From positions 2,604,001 through 2,668,000 of the forward strand of contig JAZGVH010000002.1 of NCBI GenBank assembly GCA_039889245.1: a stretch of DNA of 64,000 nucleotides, given 5' to 3'. The position numbers and the translations under genes are program-made. Shown here piece by piece: positions 37,629 through 47,095 of the stretch. Source of the stretch: Dermatophilaceae bacterium Soc4.6 (GTDB taxonomy: Bacteria > Actinomycetota > Actinomycetes > Actinomycetales > Dermatophilaceae). The notes under the pieces are model-generated. The model was given only the letters and a program-made list of their open reading frames with translations. It made no database searches and was not told where the DNA came from. Positions within the stretch are counted from its first letter, which is position 1; each line of letters starts with the position of its first letter.

Positions 37629-39503
37629 GTGAGCACCCCGTCCCCGTCCTCGCGCGCCCGCGCGCGCGTGCGTGCCCCCGAGCTCGTCGGCCGCCGCTGG
37701 CTCGGCACCGCGGGCCGCGACCTCTCGCTGGAGCAGCTGCGAGGGCGGGTCGTCGTGCTCGACTTCTGGACCTTCTGCTGCGTCAACTGCCTCCACGTCC
37801 TCGACGAGCTGAGGCCGCTGGAGGCGCAGTTCGCCGACGAGCTGGTGATCATCGGCGTGCACTCGCCCAAGTTCGAGCACGAGGGCGAGCCGGCGGCGGT
37901 CGAGGCGGCGGTCGAGCGCTACGAGGTGCACCACCCCGTGCTCGACGACCCGGCCCTCACCACGTGGAGCGCATATGCCGCCCGCGCCTGGCCGACCCTC
38001 GTGGTCATCGACCCCGAGGGCTACGTCGTCGCGTCGATGTCGGGTGAGGGCCACGGCCCCGGCCTGGTGTCCCTGGTCGAGGAGCTGCTGGAGGAGCACC
38101 GCGCCAAGGGCACCCTGCGCACCGGCGACGCGCCCTATGTCGCCCCGGCTCCCCGCGTCGGCGCCCTGGCCTTCCCCGGCAAGGCGGTCGCGCTGCCCGA
38201 CGGGTCCTTCGTGGTGAGCGACACCACCCACCACCAGGTCGTGCACCTCGAGGCCGACCTCGAGACGGAGCGCCGCCGCTGGGGCCGTCGCGGTGAGCTG
38301 GCCGAGCCCCAGGGCGTGCTGGCCCTGCCGAGCGATGTTGCGACGTCCGTGGGCTACGACCTGCTGGTCGCCGACTCCGTCCACCACCGGGTCGTCGGGA
38401 TCTCGTTGTCGGACACAGAGATCCGCGTTGTCGCCGGCACGGGGAAGCAGCTGCGCGAGCGCTCTGGCGGAGGCCGGGCGCTGCGGCAGCCGCTCTCCAC
38501 CCCGTGGGACCTCGCGTGGTGGCAGGGACGGGTCGTCGTGGCCATGGCCGGTGTGCACCAGCTGTGGCAGCTGCACCTGTGCGCCGACCCCGAGCTCGCC
38601 ACCGTCGACGTGCTGGCCGGCACCACCCAGGAGGGAATCCGCGACGGCGCCGTCGCCACCGCCTGGTTCGCCCAGCCCTCGGGGCTGGCCACCAGCGCCG
38701 ACGGCGAGACGCTGTGGATCGCCGACGCCGAGACCTCAGCGCTGCGCTCGCTGACCCAGGGCGACCGGGGCCCGGTCATCACGACCCATGTCGGCACCGG
38801 CCTCTTCGACTTCGGTCACCGCGACGGCACCGCCCACGGGCCCGTCGGCACCGGGCAGGTCGGCGACGCCCTGCTGCAGCACCCGCTCGGCGTGACCGTG
38901 CTGCCCGACGGGTCGGTCGCGGTCAGCGACACCTACAACGGGGCGATCCGCCGCTTCGACCCGGCGAGCAACCAGGTGACGACCCTCGCGACCGGTCTGC
39001 TCGAGCCCAGCGACGCCGTCGTCGAGACCGACCCCGAGGGCGGCTCGCGGCTCGTCGTCGTCGAGTCGGCGGCCCACCGGCTGGTGCGCGTGGCCCTGCC
39101 GACCCAGGCCCAGCGGGTCGAGGGTCCCGCCCACCGCACGCAGCGCCCCCCGACCGACCTCGCGGCCGGCGACGTCGCGCTCCGCGTCACGTTCACCCCG
39201 CCGCCGGGGCAGAAGCTGGACGACCGGTATGGCGACCCGACCCGCCTCGTCGTCTCGGCCACCCCGCCCGGGCTGCTGCTCGAGGGGGAGGGGACGGCCC
39301 CCGGCCTCACCCGTACGCTGCGGCTCGCGGCCGGCATCCACGAGGGGACGCTGCACGTCTCGGTGCAGGCGGCTGCGTGCGACAGCGACACCGGAGACAC
39401 CGAGCACGCCGCCTGCCACCTCTTCCAGCAGGACTGGGGCGTGCCCCTGCGGGTGCTCGAGGCGGGCGCACACGACCTGACCCTCGACCTGCGTGCCGTC
39501 TGA
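37629..39503 (+). CDS. Thioredoxin-like/NHL-repeat protein
   Basis: 624 residues. An N-terminal AhpC/TSA-thioredoxin-like domain has the redox motif CVNC (residues 51-54 in DFWTFCCVNCLHVLDEL). A beta-propeller of NHL repeats (SVAVSDTYNGAIRRFDP, ATSADGETLWIADAETSALR) and a C-terminal beta domain follow. This architecture is the bacterial counterpart of NHLRC2. No signal peptide is present, so it is cytoplasmic. Its partner is unknown. The GTG at 37629 is the most plausible start. Confidence 0.85.
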   Translation: MSTPSPSSRARARVRAPELVGRRWLGTAGRDLSLEQLRGRVVVLDFWTFCCVNCLHVLDELRPLEAQFADELVIIGVHSPKFEHEGEPAAVEAAVERYEVHHPVLDDPALTTWSAYAARAWPTLVVIDPEGYVVASMSGEGHGPGLVSLVEELLEEHRAKGTLRTGDAPYVAPAPRVGALAFPGKAVALPDGSFVVSDTTHHQVVHLEADLETERRRWGRRGELAEPQGVLALPSDVATSVGYDLLVADSVHHRVVGISLSDTEIRVVAGTGKQLRERSGGGRALRQPLSTPWDLAWWQGRVVVAMAGVHQLWQLHLCADPELATVDVLAGTTQEGIRDGAVATAWFAQPSGLATSADGETLWIADAETSALRSLTQGDRGPVITTHVGTGLFDFGHRDGTAHGPVGTGQVGDALLQHPLGVTVLPDGSVAVSDTYNGAIRRFDPASNQVTTLATGLLEPSDAVVETDPEGGSRLVVVESAAHRLVRVALPTQAQRVEGPAHRTQRPPTDLAAGDVALRVTFTPPPGQKLDDRYGDPTRLVVSATPPGLLLEGEGTAPGLTRTLRLAAGIHEGTLHVSVQAAACDSDTGDTEHAACHLFQQDWGVPLRVLEAGAHDLTLDLRAV

Positions 39504-39528
39504 CCGCTCCCGTCGTGCTGTGTCTGCC

Positions 39529-39569
39529 GCGCTGTGCCGTGCCCCACCTGGTGGGGCACGGCACAGCGC
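39529..39569. terminator. 20-bp perfect palindrome, terminator-like repeat (copy 2)
   Basis: Arms 39529-39548 and 39550-39569 around a central T, 26 bp after the NHL-protein stop. The core CTGTGCCGTGCCCCAC is shared with the palindrome at 8816-8872. The flanking paired bases differ but stay paired. Confidence 0.75.
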
Positions 39570-39696
39570 CGGAGGGATGCGCCTCACCCCGCTCCAGGTT
39601 TGCCGGGAGGGATCGGTGGGTATGGGACCTCCCCCGGTACGGTCGGGCGCGTTGTGGCGCACCCGCCACGACCTCCTTTACTGAGAAGGCAGCGAC

Positions 39697-39975
39697 ATGG
39701 GCATTGGTCTCGGAGTGTTCCTCATCATCGTCGGAGCGGTCCTCAGCTTCACGACCCTCGACACGCAGTACATCGGCTCCAACCTCGACACCGTCGGCTT
39801 CATCATCATCGCCGGCGGTTTCCTGGCCCTGATCTTCGGCACGATCCAGAACTACCAGCGCACCCACACACGCCACGAGGAAGTGGTCGACCGTCGCAGT
39901 CGCTCGGTCAACGACACGGTCGTCGACTCCGGTGAGCGCCGAGTGGTCGACGAGCGTCGCGCCGAGGACCTCTGA
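39697..39975 (+). CDS. Small membrane protein (DUF6458-like)
   Basis: 92 residues. Two helices (GIGLGVFLIIVGAVLSFTTL and TVGFIIIAGGFLALIFGTI) are followed by a charged cytoplasmic tail rich in Arg, Glu and Val. The N-terminus MGIGLGVFLIIVGA resembles actinobacterial DUF6458 proteins. Function unknown. The ATG at 39697 has GAAGG 7 bases upstream. Followed by a strong bidirectional hairpin. Confidence 0.78.
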   Translation: MGIGLGVFLIIVGAVLSFTTLDTQYIGSNLDTVGFIIIAGGFLALIFGTIQNYQRTHTRHEEVVDRRSRSVNDTVVDSGERRVVDERRAEDL

Positions 39976-39990
39976 CCACGCGCCGCGAGC

Positions 39991-40031
39991 ACGAGGAGGC
40001 CCCCACCCGGCAGGGGTGGGGGCCTCCTCGT
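39991..40031. terminator. Bidirectional terminator between convergent genes
   Basis: Perfect 18-bp arms (39991-40008 and 40014-40031) with a 5-base loop. It lies 15 bp after the small membrane-protein gene and 21 bp after the acyl-CoA dehydrogenase gene, which face each other, so it can serve both. Confidence 0.85.
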
Positions 40032-40052
40032 CGTCCGAAGCCGCAGGTCGGC

Positions 40053-41933
40053 TCAGAAGGCGCTCTCGGGTAGGTCCATCAGGTCGAGGTCGGTGCCCTC
40101 GCAGATGGCCCGCTCGGACGTGAGTCGCGGGAGCACGTTGCGGGCGAAGAACTGGCCCGCCGCCACCTTGCCGAGGTAGAAGGCGCGGTCGGCGCCCGAC
40201 AGCGCTTCGCCCCGGGTGGTCAGCGCGGTCTGGGCGACCTCGGCCTGGCGCAGCAGCAGCCAGCCGACGACGAGGTCGCCGGCGCCGAGCAGGAAGCGTG
40301 AGGTGTTGAGGCCGACCTTGTAGATGTTGCGCACGTCGCCGCCCGAGCGGGGGTCGCTCAGATGAGCTTCACGCCCCATGTACTCCAGCATCCCCTGCAC
40401 GTCGGCCAGACCCTGGGCCAGGAGGCCGCGCTCGCGGTCGAGCGAGCCGCCGGTGGCCCCGAGGTCCTTGGCGAACTCGGCGATCTGCATGGCCAGGTGG
40501 CCGATGGCCACGCCCTGGTCCTTGACGATCTTGCGGAAGAAGAAGTCCTGGCCCTGGATGGCGGTGGTGCCTTCGTACAGGGTGTCGATCTTGGCGTCCC
40601 GGACGTACTGCTCGATCGGGTAGTCCTTGAGGAAGCCGGAGCCGCCGAGGGTCTGGAGCGACTCGGTGCCGAGCAGCACCCAGGCGCGCTCGGAGCCGAG
40701 ACCCTTGACGATCGGCAGGAGCAGGTCGTTGACCCGGCGGGCGAGGTCGGCCGGCGAGCTGGCCTCGAGCTCCTCGGAGCCGCTCTCGATCTGCGCCTGG
40801 TCGACGACGTCCTGCTGGGTGGCGGTGTAGAGCACGAGCGCCCGCAGGCCCTCGGCATACGACTTCTGCAGCATCAGCGAGCGACGCACGTCGGGGTGGT
40901 GGGTGATCGTGACCCGCGGCGCGTCCTTGTCCGTCGCCTGCGCGAGGTCGGAGCCCTGCACGCGCTGCTTGGCGTAGTCGAGCGCGTTGAGGTAGCCGGC
41001 CGACAGGGTCGCGATGGCCTTGGTGCCGACGAGCATGCGGGCGTGCTCGATGACGCGGAACATCTGGGCGATGCCGTCGTGCACGTCGCCGAAGAGCGTG
41101 CCCACCGCGGGAGTCGAGTCGCCGAACGTGATCTCGCAGGTCGTCGAGACCTTCAGGCCCATCTTGTCCTCGACGTTGGTGACGATCGCGCCGTTGCGCT
41201 CACCGAGCTCACCGGTCCCGAGGTCGACGTGGTACTTCGGCACGATGAAGAGGCTCAGGCCCTTGGTGCCGGCGCCGGCGCTCTCGGGGCGGGCCAGCAC
41301 GAAGTGGACGATGTTCTCCGACATGTCGTGCTCGGCCGAGGTGATGAAGCGCTTGACCCCGGTGATGTTCCACGTGCCGTCGGCATTCTGCACGGCCTTC
41401 GTGCGGCCCGCGCCCACATCGGAGCCGGCGTCGGGCTCGGTCAGCACCATGGTGCCGCCGTAGCTGCGCTCCACCATCAGCTTGCCCAGCCTCTGCTGGT
41501 CAGGCGTGCCGAAGCGGTGCAGCAGGTGCGCGAAGGAGTAGCTCGCAGCGAACATCGCGACGGCGGGGTTCGCACCGAGCACCATCTCGTTGAGCGCCCA
41601 CTTGAAGGACGGGGGCACCACGCTGCCCCCGAGGTCGGCCGGCACGTCGACGTTCCAGAAGCCGGAGTCGACGTAGGCCGCGTAGGTCTTCTTGAACGAC
41701 TGCGGCATGGCCACCGAGTGCGTCGCGGGGTCGTAGACGGGCGGGTGGCGGTCGGAGTCGAGCAGGCTCTCCGCCAGCTCGTTCTCGGCGAGGGTCGCCA
41801 TCTGCGCGATCATCTCGCGGGCGGTCTCCTCGTCGACGTCGGCGTAGGGACCATGCCCCAGGACGTCACCACGACCGAGCACCTCGAAGAGGTTGAACTC
41901 CAGGTCGCGCACGTTGCTCGTGTAGTGGCCCAT
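40053..41933 (-). CDS. Acyl-CoA dehydrogenase
   Basis: 626-residue FAD enzyme of beta-oxidation, of the long actinobacterial type with an extra N-terminal helix domain and C-terminal DUF. The core shows [31 protein letters not shown] and [16 protein letters not shown]. The ATG at 41933 ([18 protein letters not shown]) was chosen because homologues begin this way and GAGG lies upstream; the in-frame ATG at 41963 would add 10 residues. A 13-bp inverted repeat lies just upstream. The C-terminus QMAxE-type region ends in [10 protein letters not shown]. Confidence 0.9.
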   Translation of the reverse strand: MGHYTSNVRDLEFNLFEVLGRGDVLGHGPYADVDEETAREMIAQMATLAENELAESLLDSDRHPPVYDPATHSVAMPQSFKKTYAAYVDSGFWNVDVPADLGGSVVPPSFKWALNEMVLGANPAVAMFAASYSFAHLLHRFGTPDQQRLGKLMVERSYGGTMVLTEPDAGSDVGAGRTKAVQNADGTWNITGVKRFITSAEHDMSENIVHFVLARPESAGAGTKGLSLFIVPKYHVDLGTGELGERNGAIVTNVEDKMGLKVSTTCEITFGDSTPAVGTLFGDVHDGIAQMFRVIEHARMLVGTKAIATLSAGYLNALDYAKQRVQGSDLAQATDKDAPRVTITHHPDVRRSLMLQKSYAEGLRALVLYTATQQDVVDQAQIESGSEELEASSPADLARRVNDLLLPIVKGLGSERAWVLLGTESLQTLGGSGFLKDYPIEQYVRDAKIDTLYEGTTAIQGQDFFFRKIVKDQGVAIGHLAMQIAEFAKDLGATGGSLDRERGLLAQGLADVQGMLEYMGREAHLSDPRSGGDVRNIYKVGLNTSRFLLGAGDLVVGWLLLRQAEVAQTALTTRGEALSGADRAFYLGKVAAGQFFARNVLPRLTSERAICEGTDLDLMDLPESAF

Positions 41934-41965
41934 CAGGTGTCGCCTCGCTTGCTCGTGGTCCATCG

Positions 41966-42005
41966 GTTACCCGTCGGTAACACCATGATGCTACCGACGG
42001 GTAAC
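41966..42005 (-). promoter_or_regulatory. TetR-like operator pair upstream of the acyl-CoA dehydrogenase
   Basis: TTACCCGTCGGTA at 41967-41979 and its exact complement TACCGACGGGTAA at 41992-42004 form a 13-bp inverted repeat spaced by 12 bp. Each half is itself an imperfect GTTACC..GGTAAC palindrome (41966-41981, 41990-42005), 24 bp centre to centre. This is the pattern of TetR-family fatty-acid regulators; the regulator is not in the window. Confidence 0.72.
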
Positions 42006-42044
42006 GTGCGCAAGCAGGTCGACCACAATGGTGCGGTGGGCGGC

Positions 42045-42704
42045 TCAGAGGCTCAGGTCGGCCAGCGCCCGCAGGTCGGGGACCACCGCGGTCGGTCGTG
42101 GCTCGGCGGGCAGGGGTCGCCGCCCGTCACGGCTGACGAAGACGGTGCGCAGCCCCGCCGACGCCGCGCCCAGCACGTCCCACCCGTGGGCCGCCACCAT
42201 CACCGCCTCTGCGGCGGCCACGCCCTGCTGCTCCAGCGCCGCCGCGTAGGCGCGCGGGGAGGGCTTCAGCGCCCCGGCCGTCTCCACCGAGACCACGTCG
42301 TCCACGAGGTCGCGCAGACCTGCCCCCCGCAGCTGCTTCTCGATCGTCGCCAGCGGCGAGTTGCCGAAGGGCACGAGCCGGTGGCCCTGCGCCCGGAGGG
42401 CCGCGAACGCCGGCTCGACGTCGTGATGCGCACCGAGGGCCCCGAAGGCCGCCCTCAGCGCCTCGCCGTCGGCCTCGGTCCAGGTCCCCCCGGTGCGACC
42501 CGCCACCTCGGCCGCGGCCGCGCCCCCCAGCCGACCGAAGTCCTCGTACCGGTCGGCCGCGGTGAGCGTCAGTGCGGTCTGGATGAGGGTGTCGAACCAG
42601 GTGGTGAGCAGGGGTGGGCCCGGGGACCCGGCGGCTCGCTGCAGCACCGCCTCGACCGGGGTGAGGTCGAGCAGGGTCTCGTTGATGTCGAAGAGCCAGA
42701 GCAC
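42045..42704 (-). CDS. Haloacid dehalogenase type II-like HAD hydrolase
   Basis: 219-residue HAD-superfamily hydrolase. Motif I is LFDINETLLD, with Asp nucleophile and the Asn-Glu variant typical of 2-haloacid dehalogenases. Motif II is VPFGNSPL, the Lys lies in GALKPSPRAY, and motif III is AAHGWDVLGA. The substrate may be a haloacid or a phosphate ester. The GTG at 42704 has a GAGAGG site. The gene is 46 bp downstream of the SDR gene on the same strand. Confidence 0.85.
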   Translation of the reverse strand: MLWLFDINETLLDLTPVEAVLQRAAGSPGPPLLTTWFDTLIQTALTLTAADRYEDFGRLGGAAAAEVAGRTGGTWTEADGEALRAAFGALGAHHDVEPAFAALRAQGHRLVPFGNSPLATIEKQLRGAGLRDLVDDVVSVETAGALKPSPRAYAAALEQQGVAAAEAVMVAAHGWDVLGAASAGLRTVFVSRDGRRPLPAEPRPTAVVPDLRALADLSL

Positions 42705-42750
42705 GGGGGCCTCTCGGTGGTGTGGTGGGAGGGTGGAGGGGAGCGGGCGG

Positions 42751-43518
42751 TCAGAACGCGGTGTAGCCACCGTCGGCCACGAGCACCGATCCCGTCACGA
42801 ACGAGGAGGCGTCGCTGGCGAGGAAGACCACGGCCGGCGCGAGCTCCTCGACCGTGCCGTAGCGCTGCATCGGCGCGTCGTCGATCCACATCCGGCGGAA
42901 CTGCGGGTCGTCGACCGGTGACATGTCGGTCTTGATGTAGCCGGGTGCGAGCGCGTTGACCCGGACGCCGGACGGCCCCCACTCGGCCGCGAGGCTGCGG
43001 GTCAGGTGATGCACGGCGGCCTTCGAAGCATTGTAGGCCGGCTGCCACTGCGGCCGGTTGACGACCATCCCCGACATCGAGCCGATGTTGACGATCGACC
43101 CCGAGCCCTGGGCGACGAAGTGCCGGCCCACGGTGCGCGCCACCGTCCACACCGCGGTGAGGTTGGTGTCGATCACGTGGTCCCAGTCCTCGTCGGTCAC
43201 CTCGAGCGCGGGGGCGTGCACGCAGGCGCCGGCGTTGTTCACCAGCACGTCGACCCGGCCGTAGGCGTCGAGGGCGCTGGCCAGCAGGCGCTCGACGTCG
43301 GCGGTCACCGTCACGTCACCCGCGACGTAGGTCGCCTCGATGCCGGAGGCTCCCAGCGACGCCACCTGCGCGGCCCCGGCGGCGTCGTCGCGCCCGCCGA
43401 TCACGACCCGAGCCCCGGCCTCGCCGAGGGCCCGGGCGAACCCCGCCCCGAGACCTCGGGTGCCCCCGGTGACGATCGCCACCCTGTCGGTGAGGCGGAA
43501 GCGGTCGAGAGCCGTCAT
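42751..43518 (-). CDS. Short-chain dehydrogenase/reductase
   Basis: 255-residue classical SDR. The nucleotide loop is TGGTRGLGAGFA (residues about 17-28), NNAG lies in VDVLVNNAGACVH, and the catalytic Ser-Tyr-Lys in GSMSG and PAYNASKAAVHHLTR. An NAD or NADP oxidoreductase of unknown substrate, gluconate-5-dehydrogenase-like. The ATG at 43518 has GAAGGA 6 bases upstream. Confidence 0.9.
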   Translation of the reverse strand: MTALDRFRLTDRVAIVTGGTRGLGAGFARALGEAGARVVIGGRDDAAGAAQVASLGASGIEATYVAGDVTVTADVERLLASALDAYGRVDVLVNNAGACVHAPALEVTDEDWDHVIDTNLTAVWTVARTVGRHFVAQGSGSIVNIGSMSGMVVNRPQWQPAYNASKAAVHHLTRSLAAEWGPSGVRVNALAPGYIKTDMSPVDDPQFRRMWIDDAPMQRYGTVEELAPAVVFLASDASSFVTGSVLVADGGYTAF

Positions 43519-43842
43519 GGCACGTCCTTCGTCGTCGGAGGCCCGCCTCCTGCCGCAGGCGGTGCCGCCAGCCTAGGCGTCCTCGGCGTGCGTGCCTCGC
43601 GGCCCGGCGGGGCAGGCGTGCTCGACGACGACGGCGTGGCAGTCGCTGTGCCAGAGCGTCACGCTCCCTGGGCGCTCGCTGCTGGTAGCCGCACGTGACC
43701 GTGACGGGCACCGGCGACCACGCCGCCCTGGTGTGGATGTCGGCCGACCCCGCCCCGGCGGCGGCCCCGCGTGAGACCCCGCCCCGTTGCGTCCGCGTCG
43801 TGGCGGGTAAGAGGCCTCCGGGACGCGGACGTCGCCGATCAG
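43519..43842. other. Gene-free interval between SDR and carboxylesterase genes
   Basis: About 320 bp with no supported gene. It must hold the SDR/HAD promoter near 43519-43600. At 43790-43799 and 43822-43831 a 10-bp inverted repeat (CGTCCGCGTC) with a 22-base loop lies 12-53 bp past the carboxylesterase stop and may be its terminator. Confidence 0.4.
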
Positions 43843-45309
43843 CTAGCGGCTCGGCCAGGCCTGCCGGCGCTGCGGCTCCGGGTCGGTGAGCACAGCCCCG
43901 TCGTCGTGGCCGCCGAAGCGGCGGGTCTGCCGGTCCGTGCCGTAGGGAGCCCAGCCCGGGTCACCGTCTCGCACGAAGGCGACCCAGGCGCCGTGCATGT
44001 CGTCGGCCAGGGCCTGTGGCGGCTCGGCGCCCACCATCGGGCGTCCCTCCGGGACGGCCAGGGTGTCGAAGACGAAGCCGATCTCCATGGCGTGGGCCGC
44101 GCCGAGCACGCCGCCCATGACGGGGCTCTTCCACCCGAACTCGTAGACGAACGTCGGCTGCCCGAGAGCAGCACGCGCCTCGGCGAGGCGCAGCGCGGGC
44201 AGGCGGAAGAACCAGTCGCTGAGGCCGGCGACCATGATCCGCCCGGGGTGGTCAGTGCCGAGCCGCTCGACATAGGTCTCGTAGGCGTCGTCGACGGCCT
44301 GGCAGGCGGCGAAGGTCGCTCGCACCCGCGCCTCGTCGACCTGCTCGAGCAGGGGGTGGAGGAAGAGCGCGTGCTCGTCGTCGTTGGAGCCGGTGAGGAA
44401 GGTGACGTCGGCGCCCTCGCCGGCGGCGAGCACGGCATACGGCACACCGGGCAAGGAGTCTCCGTCGACGACGGGCTCGAAGGGCATCATGTTGGCCGCG
44501 ACCTCGCCCCACCGCTTCGGGTCGGGGTCGGTGCCCACCTTGAGCGACAGCTCGTCGTGCGCCGCGAGCAGCTGGGGCAGCGGCACGTCGGCCAGGGCCG
44601 CGGCCGTCCCCTCGACGCCGAGCAGCTCGGCCAGCCCGGCGGTGATCTTCTGCGCCGAGGCCGGGTGCAGCACGTGGTGCCCGGCGCCGCTCTGGGCGAT
44701 CACGCGCTGGAAGAGCCCGCGCGCCGCGGGCATCGCCGCGAGGGTCGTCACCCCCATGGCGCCGGCCGACTCGCCGCAGACCGTCACGCGAGCCGGGTCG
44801 CCGCCGAAGGACGCGATGTTGTCGCGCACCCACTCCAGGGCCGCGATCTGGTCGAGCAGCCCGCGGTTGTCGGGAGCGTCGGGCAGGTGCGCGAAGCCGT
44901 CGACCCCGAGGCGGTAGTTGACGCCGACCGTCACGACGTCGTCGCGGGCGAAGGCCGAGCCGTCGTAGGGCGGCACGGCGTTGGAGCCGTTCTGGAAGGA
45001 CCCGCCGTGGATCCACACCAGCACCGGTGCGCTGCCCTCGAGGTCGGCGCTCCAGACGTTGACGTGCAGGCAGTCCTCACCGGGCACGACCGGCTCGGCG
45101 AGCAGGTCGCGCACGATGGCGCGGTAGGGCGGCGCGGGCGCCGTCGCCCCGTACGCCGTGCAGTCGCGCTCGTCGCTCCACGGCTGTGGCGGCTGCGGGC
45201 TGCGGAAGCGCAGGGCGCCGAAGGGGGGTGAGGCATACGGGATGCCGAGGAAGGTGTGGATGCCGTCTCGGGTGAAGCCGCGGACCGGGCCGTTGGACGT
45301 CGTCGTCAT
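43843..45309 (-). CDS. Type-B carboxylesterase/lipase
   Basis: 488-residue cholinesterase-like alpha/beta hydrolase. FLGIPYASPPFGALRFRSP opens the fold, EDCLHVNVW is the second signature and VTVCGESAGAMGV the nucleophile elbow. The acidic and His members lie in the C-terminal half. No signal peptide is visible, so it is probably cytoplasmic. The ATG at 45309 was chosen over a longer open frame. Substrate unknown (esters of organic acids in the family). Confidence 0.9.
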   Translation of the reverse strand: MTTTSNGPVRGFTRDGIHTFLGIPYASPPFGALRFRSPQPPQPWSDERDCTAYGATAPAPPYRAIVRDLLAEPVVPGEDCLHVNVWSADLEGSAPVLVWIHGGSFQNGSNAVPPYDGSAFARDDVVTVGVNYRLGVDGFAHLPDAPDNRGLLDQIAALEWVRDNIASFGGDPARVTVCGESAGAMGVTTLAAMPAARGLFQRVIAQSGAGHHVLHPASAQKITAGLAELLGVEGTAAALADVPLPQLLAAHDELSLKVGTDPDPKRWGEVAANMMPFEPVVDGDSLPGVPYAVLAAGEGADVTFLTGSNDDEHALFLHPLLEQVDEARVRATFAACQAVDDAYETYVERLGTDHPGRIMVAGLSDWFFRLPALRLAEARAALGQPTFVYEFGWKSPVMGGVLGAAHAMEIGFVFDTLAVPEGRPMVGAEPPQALADDMHGAWVAFVRDGDPGWAPYGTDRQTRRFGGHDDGAVLTDPEPQRRQAWPSR

Positions 45310-45452
45310 GGGTCCATTGAATCCCGTGCCGACCGAGGGGCGCGACCGGGGCTGCACCGCCGCTTGTCACCGCAACCTGCCTCCAGCACACTCACAGGAG
45401 GACCCGGCATGCTCGGAGGTCCTGCCCCCACGACGGAGGACCGCACCTCATC

Positions 45453-46715
45453 ATGGCCCGCCACCGCGCCGACACCCCATCACACCGACTGCGCACCACG
45501 ATCGTCACGGTGGTGGTGGTGGCCCTCGTGTCCGTCATCGGCTTCGCCGCCTACGAGTACATCGGGCTGAAGAAGGACCTCACGACGTCTGACGCGTTGC
45601 AGGGCAACACCCCCGCCCAGACGACCGGGCCGACGACGCCGGCCCAGGAGACGACCCTGCTGGTGATGGGTCTCGACAGCCGGGTCGACGTCAAGGGCAA
45701 CCCACTGCCCAAGGACATCTACGACGCGCTGCACGCCGGTGACCAGACCGACGGCGGTCTCAACGCCAACGTGCTGATGCTGCTGCACATCCCGGCGTCG
45801 GGCAAGGCGGTCGAGATCTCGATCCCCCGCGACGACCAGGTCGCCCTGCACGGGTGCCCCGACCAGGAGTGCACCGGCAAGATCAAGCAGGCTTACGGGC
45901 TCGCGGTCGACCAGGAGCAGCGGCGGCTGTCGGGGTCGGTGGGTGCCGGGCTCAGCGCCGCGCAGAAGTACCAGAAGGCCCGCGACGCAGGCCGGCTCGC
46001 GCAGGTGCAGACGGTGCAGGACTTCCTCCAGGTGCACATCGACCACTTCGTCGAGGTCACCATGGTCGCGTTCTACCAGCTCGCTCAGGTCGTCGCCCCG
46101 ATCAAGGTGTGTCTGCTCAACAAGACCGTCGACACCTACTCGGGCGCGAACTTCCGGGCCGGCACGCAGGAGCTGGACGCCGCGCAGGCGCTGGCCTTCG
46201 TGCGCCAGCGGCGCGACACCCAGAACGCCTCGCTCGAGTTCACCGACCTCGACCGCTCCCGTCGGCAGCAGGCCTTCATCACGTCGGTGGCCACCCAGAT
46301 GAAGAACGCCGGCACCCTCACGAATCCCTTGAAGATCAACGGGATCCTCGACGTCATCAAGCAGAACACCGCCATCGACTCCGGGCTCGACCTGCTCTCG
46401 TTCCTGGGTCAGGCGCGTGACATGGCCGGCGGCAACGTCAGCTACTACACGCTGCCGGTGAAGTCGTTCGGCGTGAACGCCCGCGGCGAGGACGTCAACC
46501 TCGTCGACCTCGAGCAGGTGCGGGCCACGACCAAGCTGCTGCTCTCGGGCCGGATCCCGGGCGAGGTGGTGACCGCGACGGGCACCCCCAGCACCTCGTC
46601 CGGCACGCCGAGCAGCGCGCCCACGACGGCCAAGCCCCCGGTCTCGGCCGGGTCGAACCCCAAGCCCACCGACCTCTCGCAGCTCGAGGGCGGCGGGGTG
46701 CCCTGCGTGAAGTGA
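45453..46715 (+). CDS. LCP-family (LytR-CpsA-Psr) cell-wall glycopolymer ligase
   Basis: 420 residues: a single N-terminal membrane anchor (IVTVVVVALVSVIGFAAYEY), then the extracellular LCP domain and a Ser/Thr/Pro-rich tail. Motifs include TLLVMGLDSR, DGGLNANVLMLLHIP, ISIPRDDQV and LAFVRQRRD with the conserved arginines that bind the polyprenyl diphosphate. The family transfers glycopolymers from undecaprenyl diphosphate to peptidoglycan. The ATG at 45453 follows a GGAGGA site somewhat far upstream. Likely monocistronic. Confidence 0.9.
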   Translation: MARHRADTPSHRLRTTIVTVVVVALVSVIGFAAYEYIGLKKDLTTSDALQGNTPAQTTGPTTPAQETTLLVMGLDSRVDVKGNPLPKDIYDALHAGDQTDGGLNANVLMLLHIPASGKAVEISIPRDDQVALHGCPDQECTGKIKQAYGLAVDQEQRRLSGSVGAGLSAAQKYQKARDAGRLAQVQTVQDFLQVHIDHFVEVTMVAFYQLAQVVAPIKVCLLNKTVDTYSGANFRAGTQELDAAQALAFVRQRRDTQNASLEFTDLDRSRRQQAFITSVATQMKNAGTLTNPLKINGILDVIKQNTAIDSGLDLLSFLGQARDMAGGNVSYYTLPVKSFGVNARGEDVNLVDLEQVRATTKLLLSGRIPGEVVTATGTPSTSSGTPSSAPTTAKPPVSAGSNPKPTDLSQLEGGGVPCVK

Positions 46716-47002
46716 GCTGATGCACCCCGGGGCGGACCTCGGCGGTGGCCGCGACGCGTCGTACGTCGTGGGACCACTGGAGGTCGGTGCACACGTAGCG
46801 CCTGCTGCGGTGAGGACGCGAAGCACCTCGTCGTCGGCACGACGGTCGTCCTGAGATCGGCCTTCCCCCACCACCGGGCGAAGGCGTACCTGAAGACCAT
46901 GTCCGACGAGTAGAGGTATCTTTCGGTCAACCCCTCGGCGGAGTGGCCGTGACGGTCCTCCAGACCGTGGTCCGACGCCAGTCGTGAGAAAATGTCTGTC
47001 AT
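46716..47002 (-). pseudogene. Possible decayed small gene, family not recognised
   Basis: On the minus strand an ORF starts at 47002 with protein-like sequence (MTDIFSRLASDHGLEDRHGH, then SAEGLTERYLYSSDMVFRYAFARWWGKADL). After about 50 codons the coding look moves to another frame (DDRRADDEVLRVLTAAGA) and then to a third (CTDLQWSHDVRRVAATAEVRPGVHQL, ending near 46730). This suggests two frameshifts in a formerly continuous gene of about 90 codons. I do not recognise the family and chance cannot be excluded. The rest of the 380-bp interval holds nothing else I can support. Confidence 0.3.
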
Positions 47003-47095
47003 CGACCCATCATGGACTCGGCACCCCCTCGGGCACCGGGGTGAAGGGTCGCCGTCCTGCGCGACGGATCACCCCGGCTGTGGCCCGGGAGGACG

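Noticed and set aside
40362-42935. 857-residue plus-strand open frame
   Set aside because: Antisense to the acyl-CoA dehydrogenase and HAD genes; composition dominated by Arg, Gly, His, Val with no recognisable motif.
43592-43889. Short plus-strand frames in the SDR-carboxylesterase interval
   Set aside because: No start signals, Arg/Pro/Ala-rich composition and no homology that I recognise.
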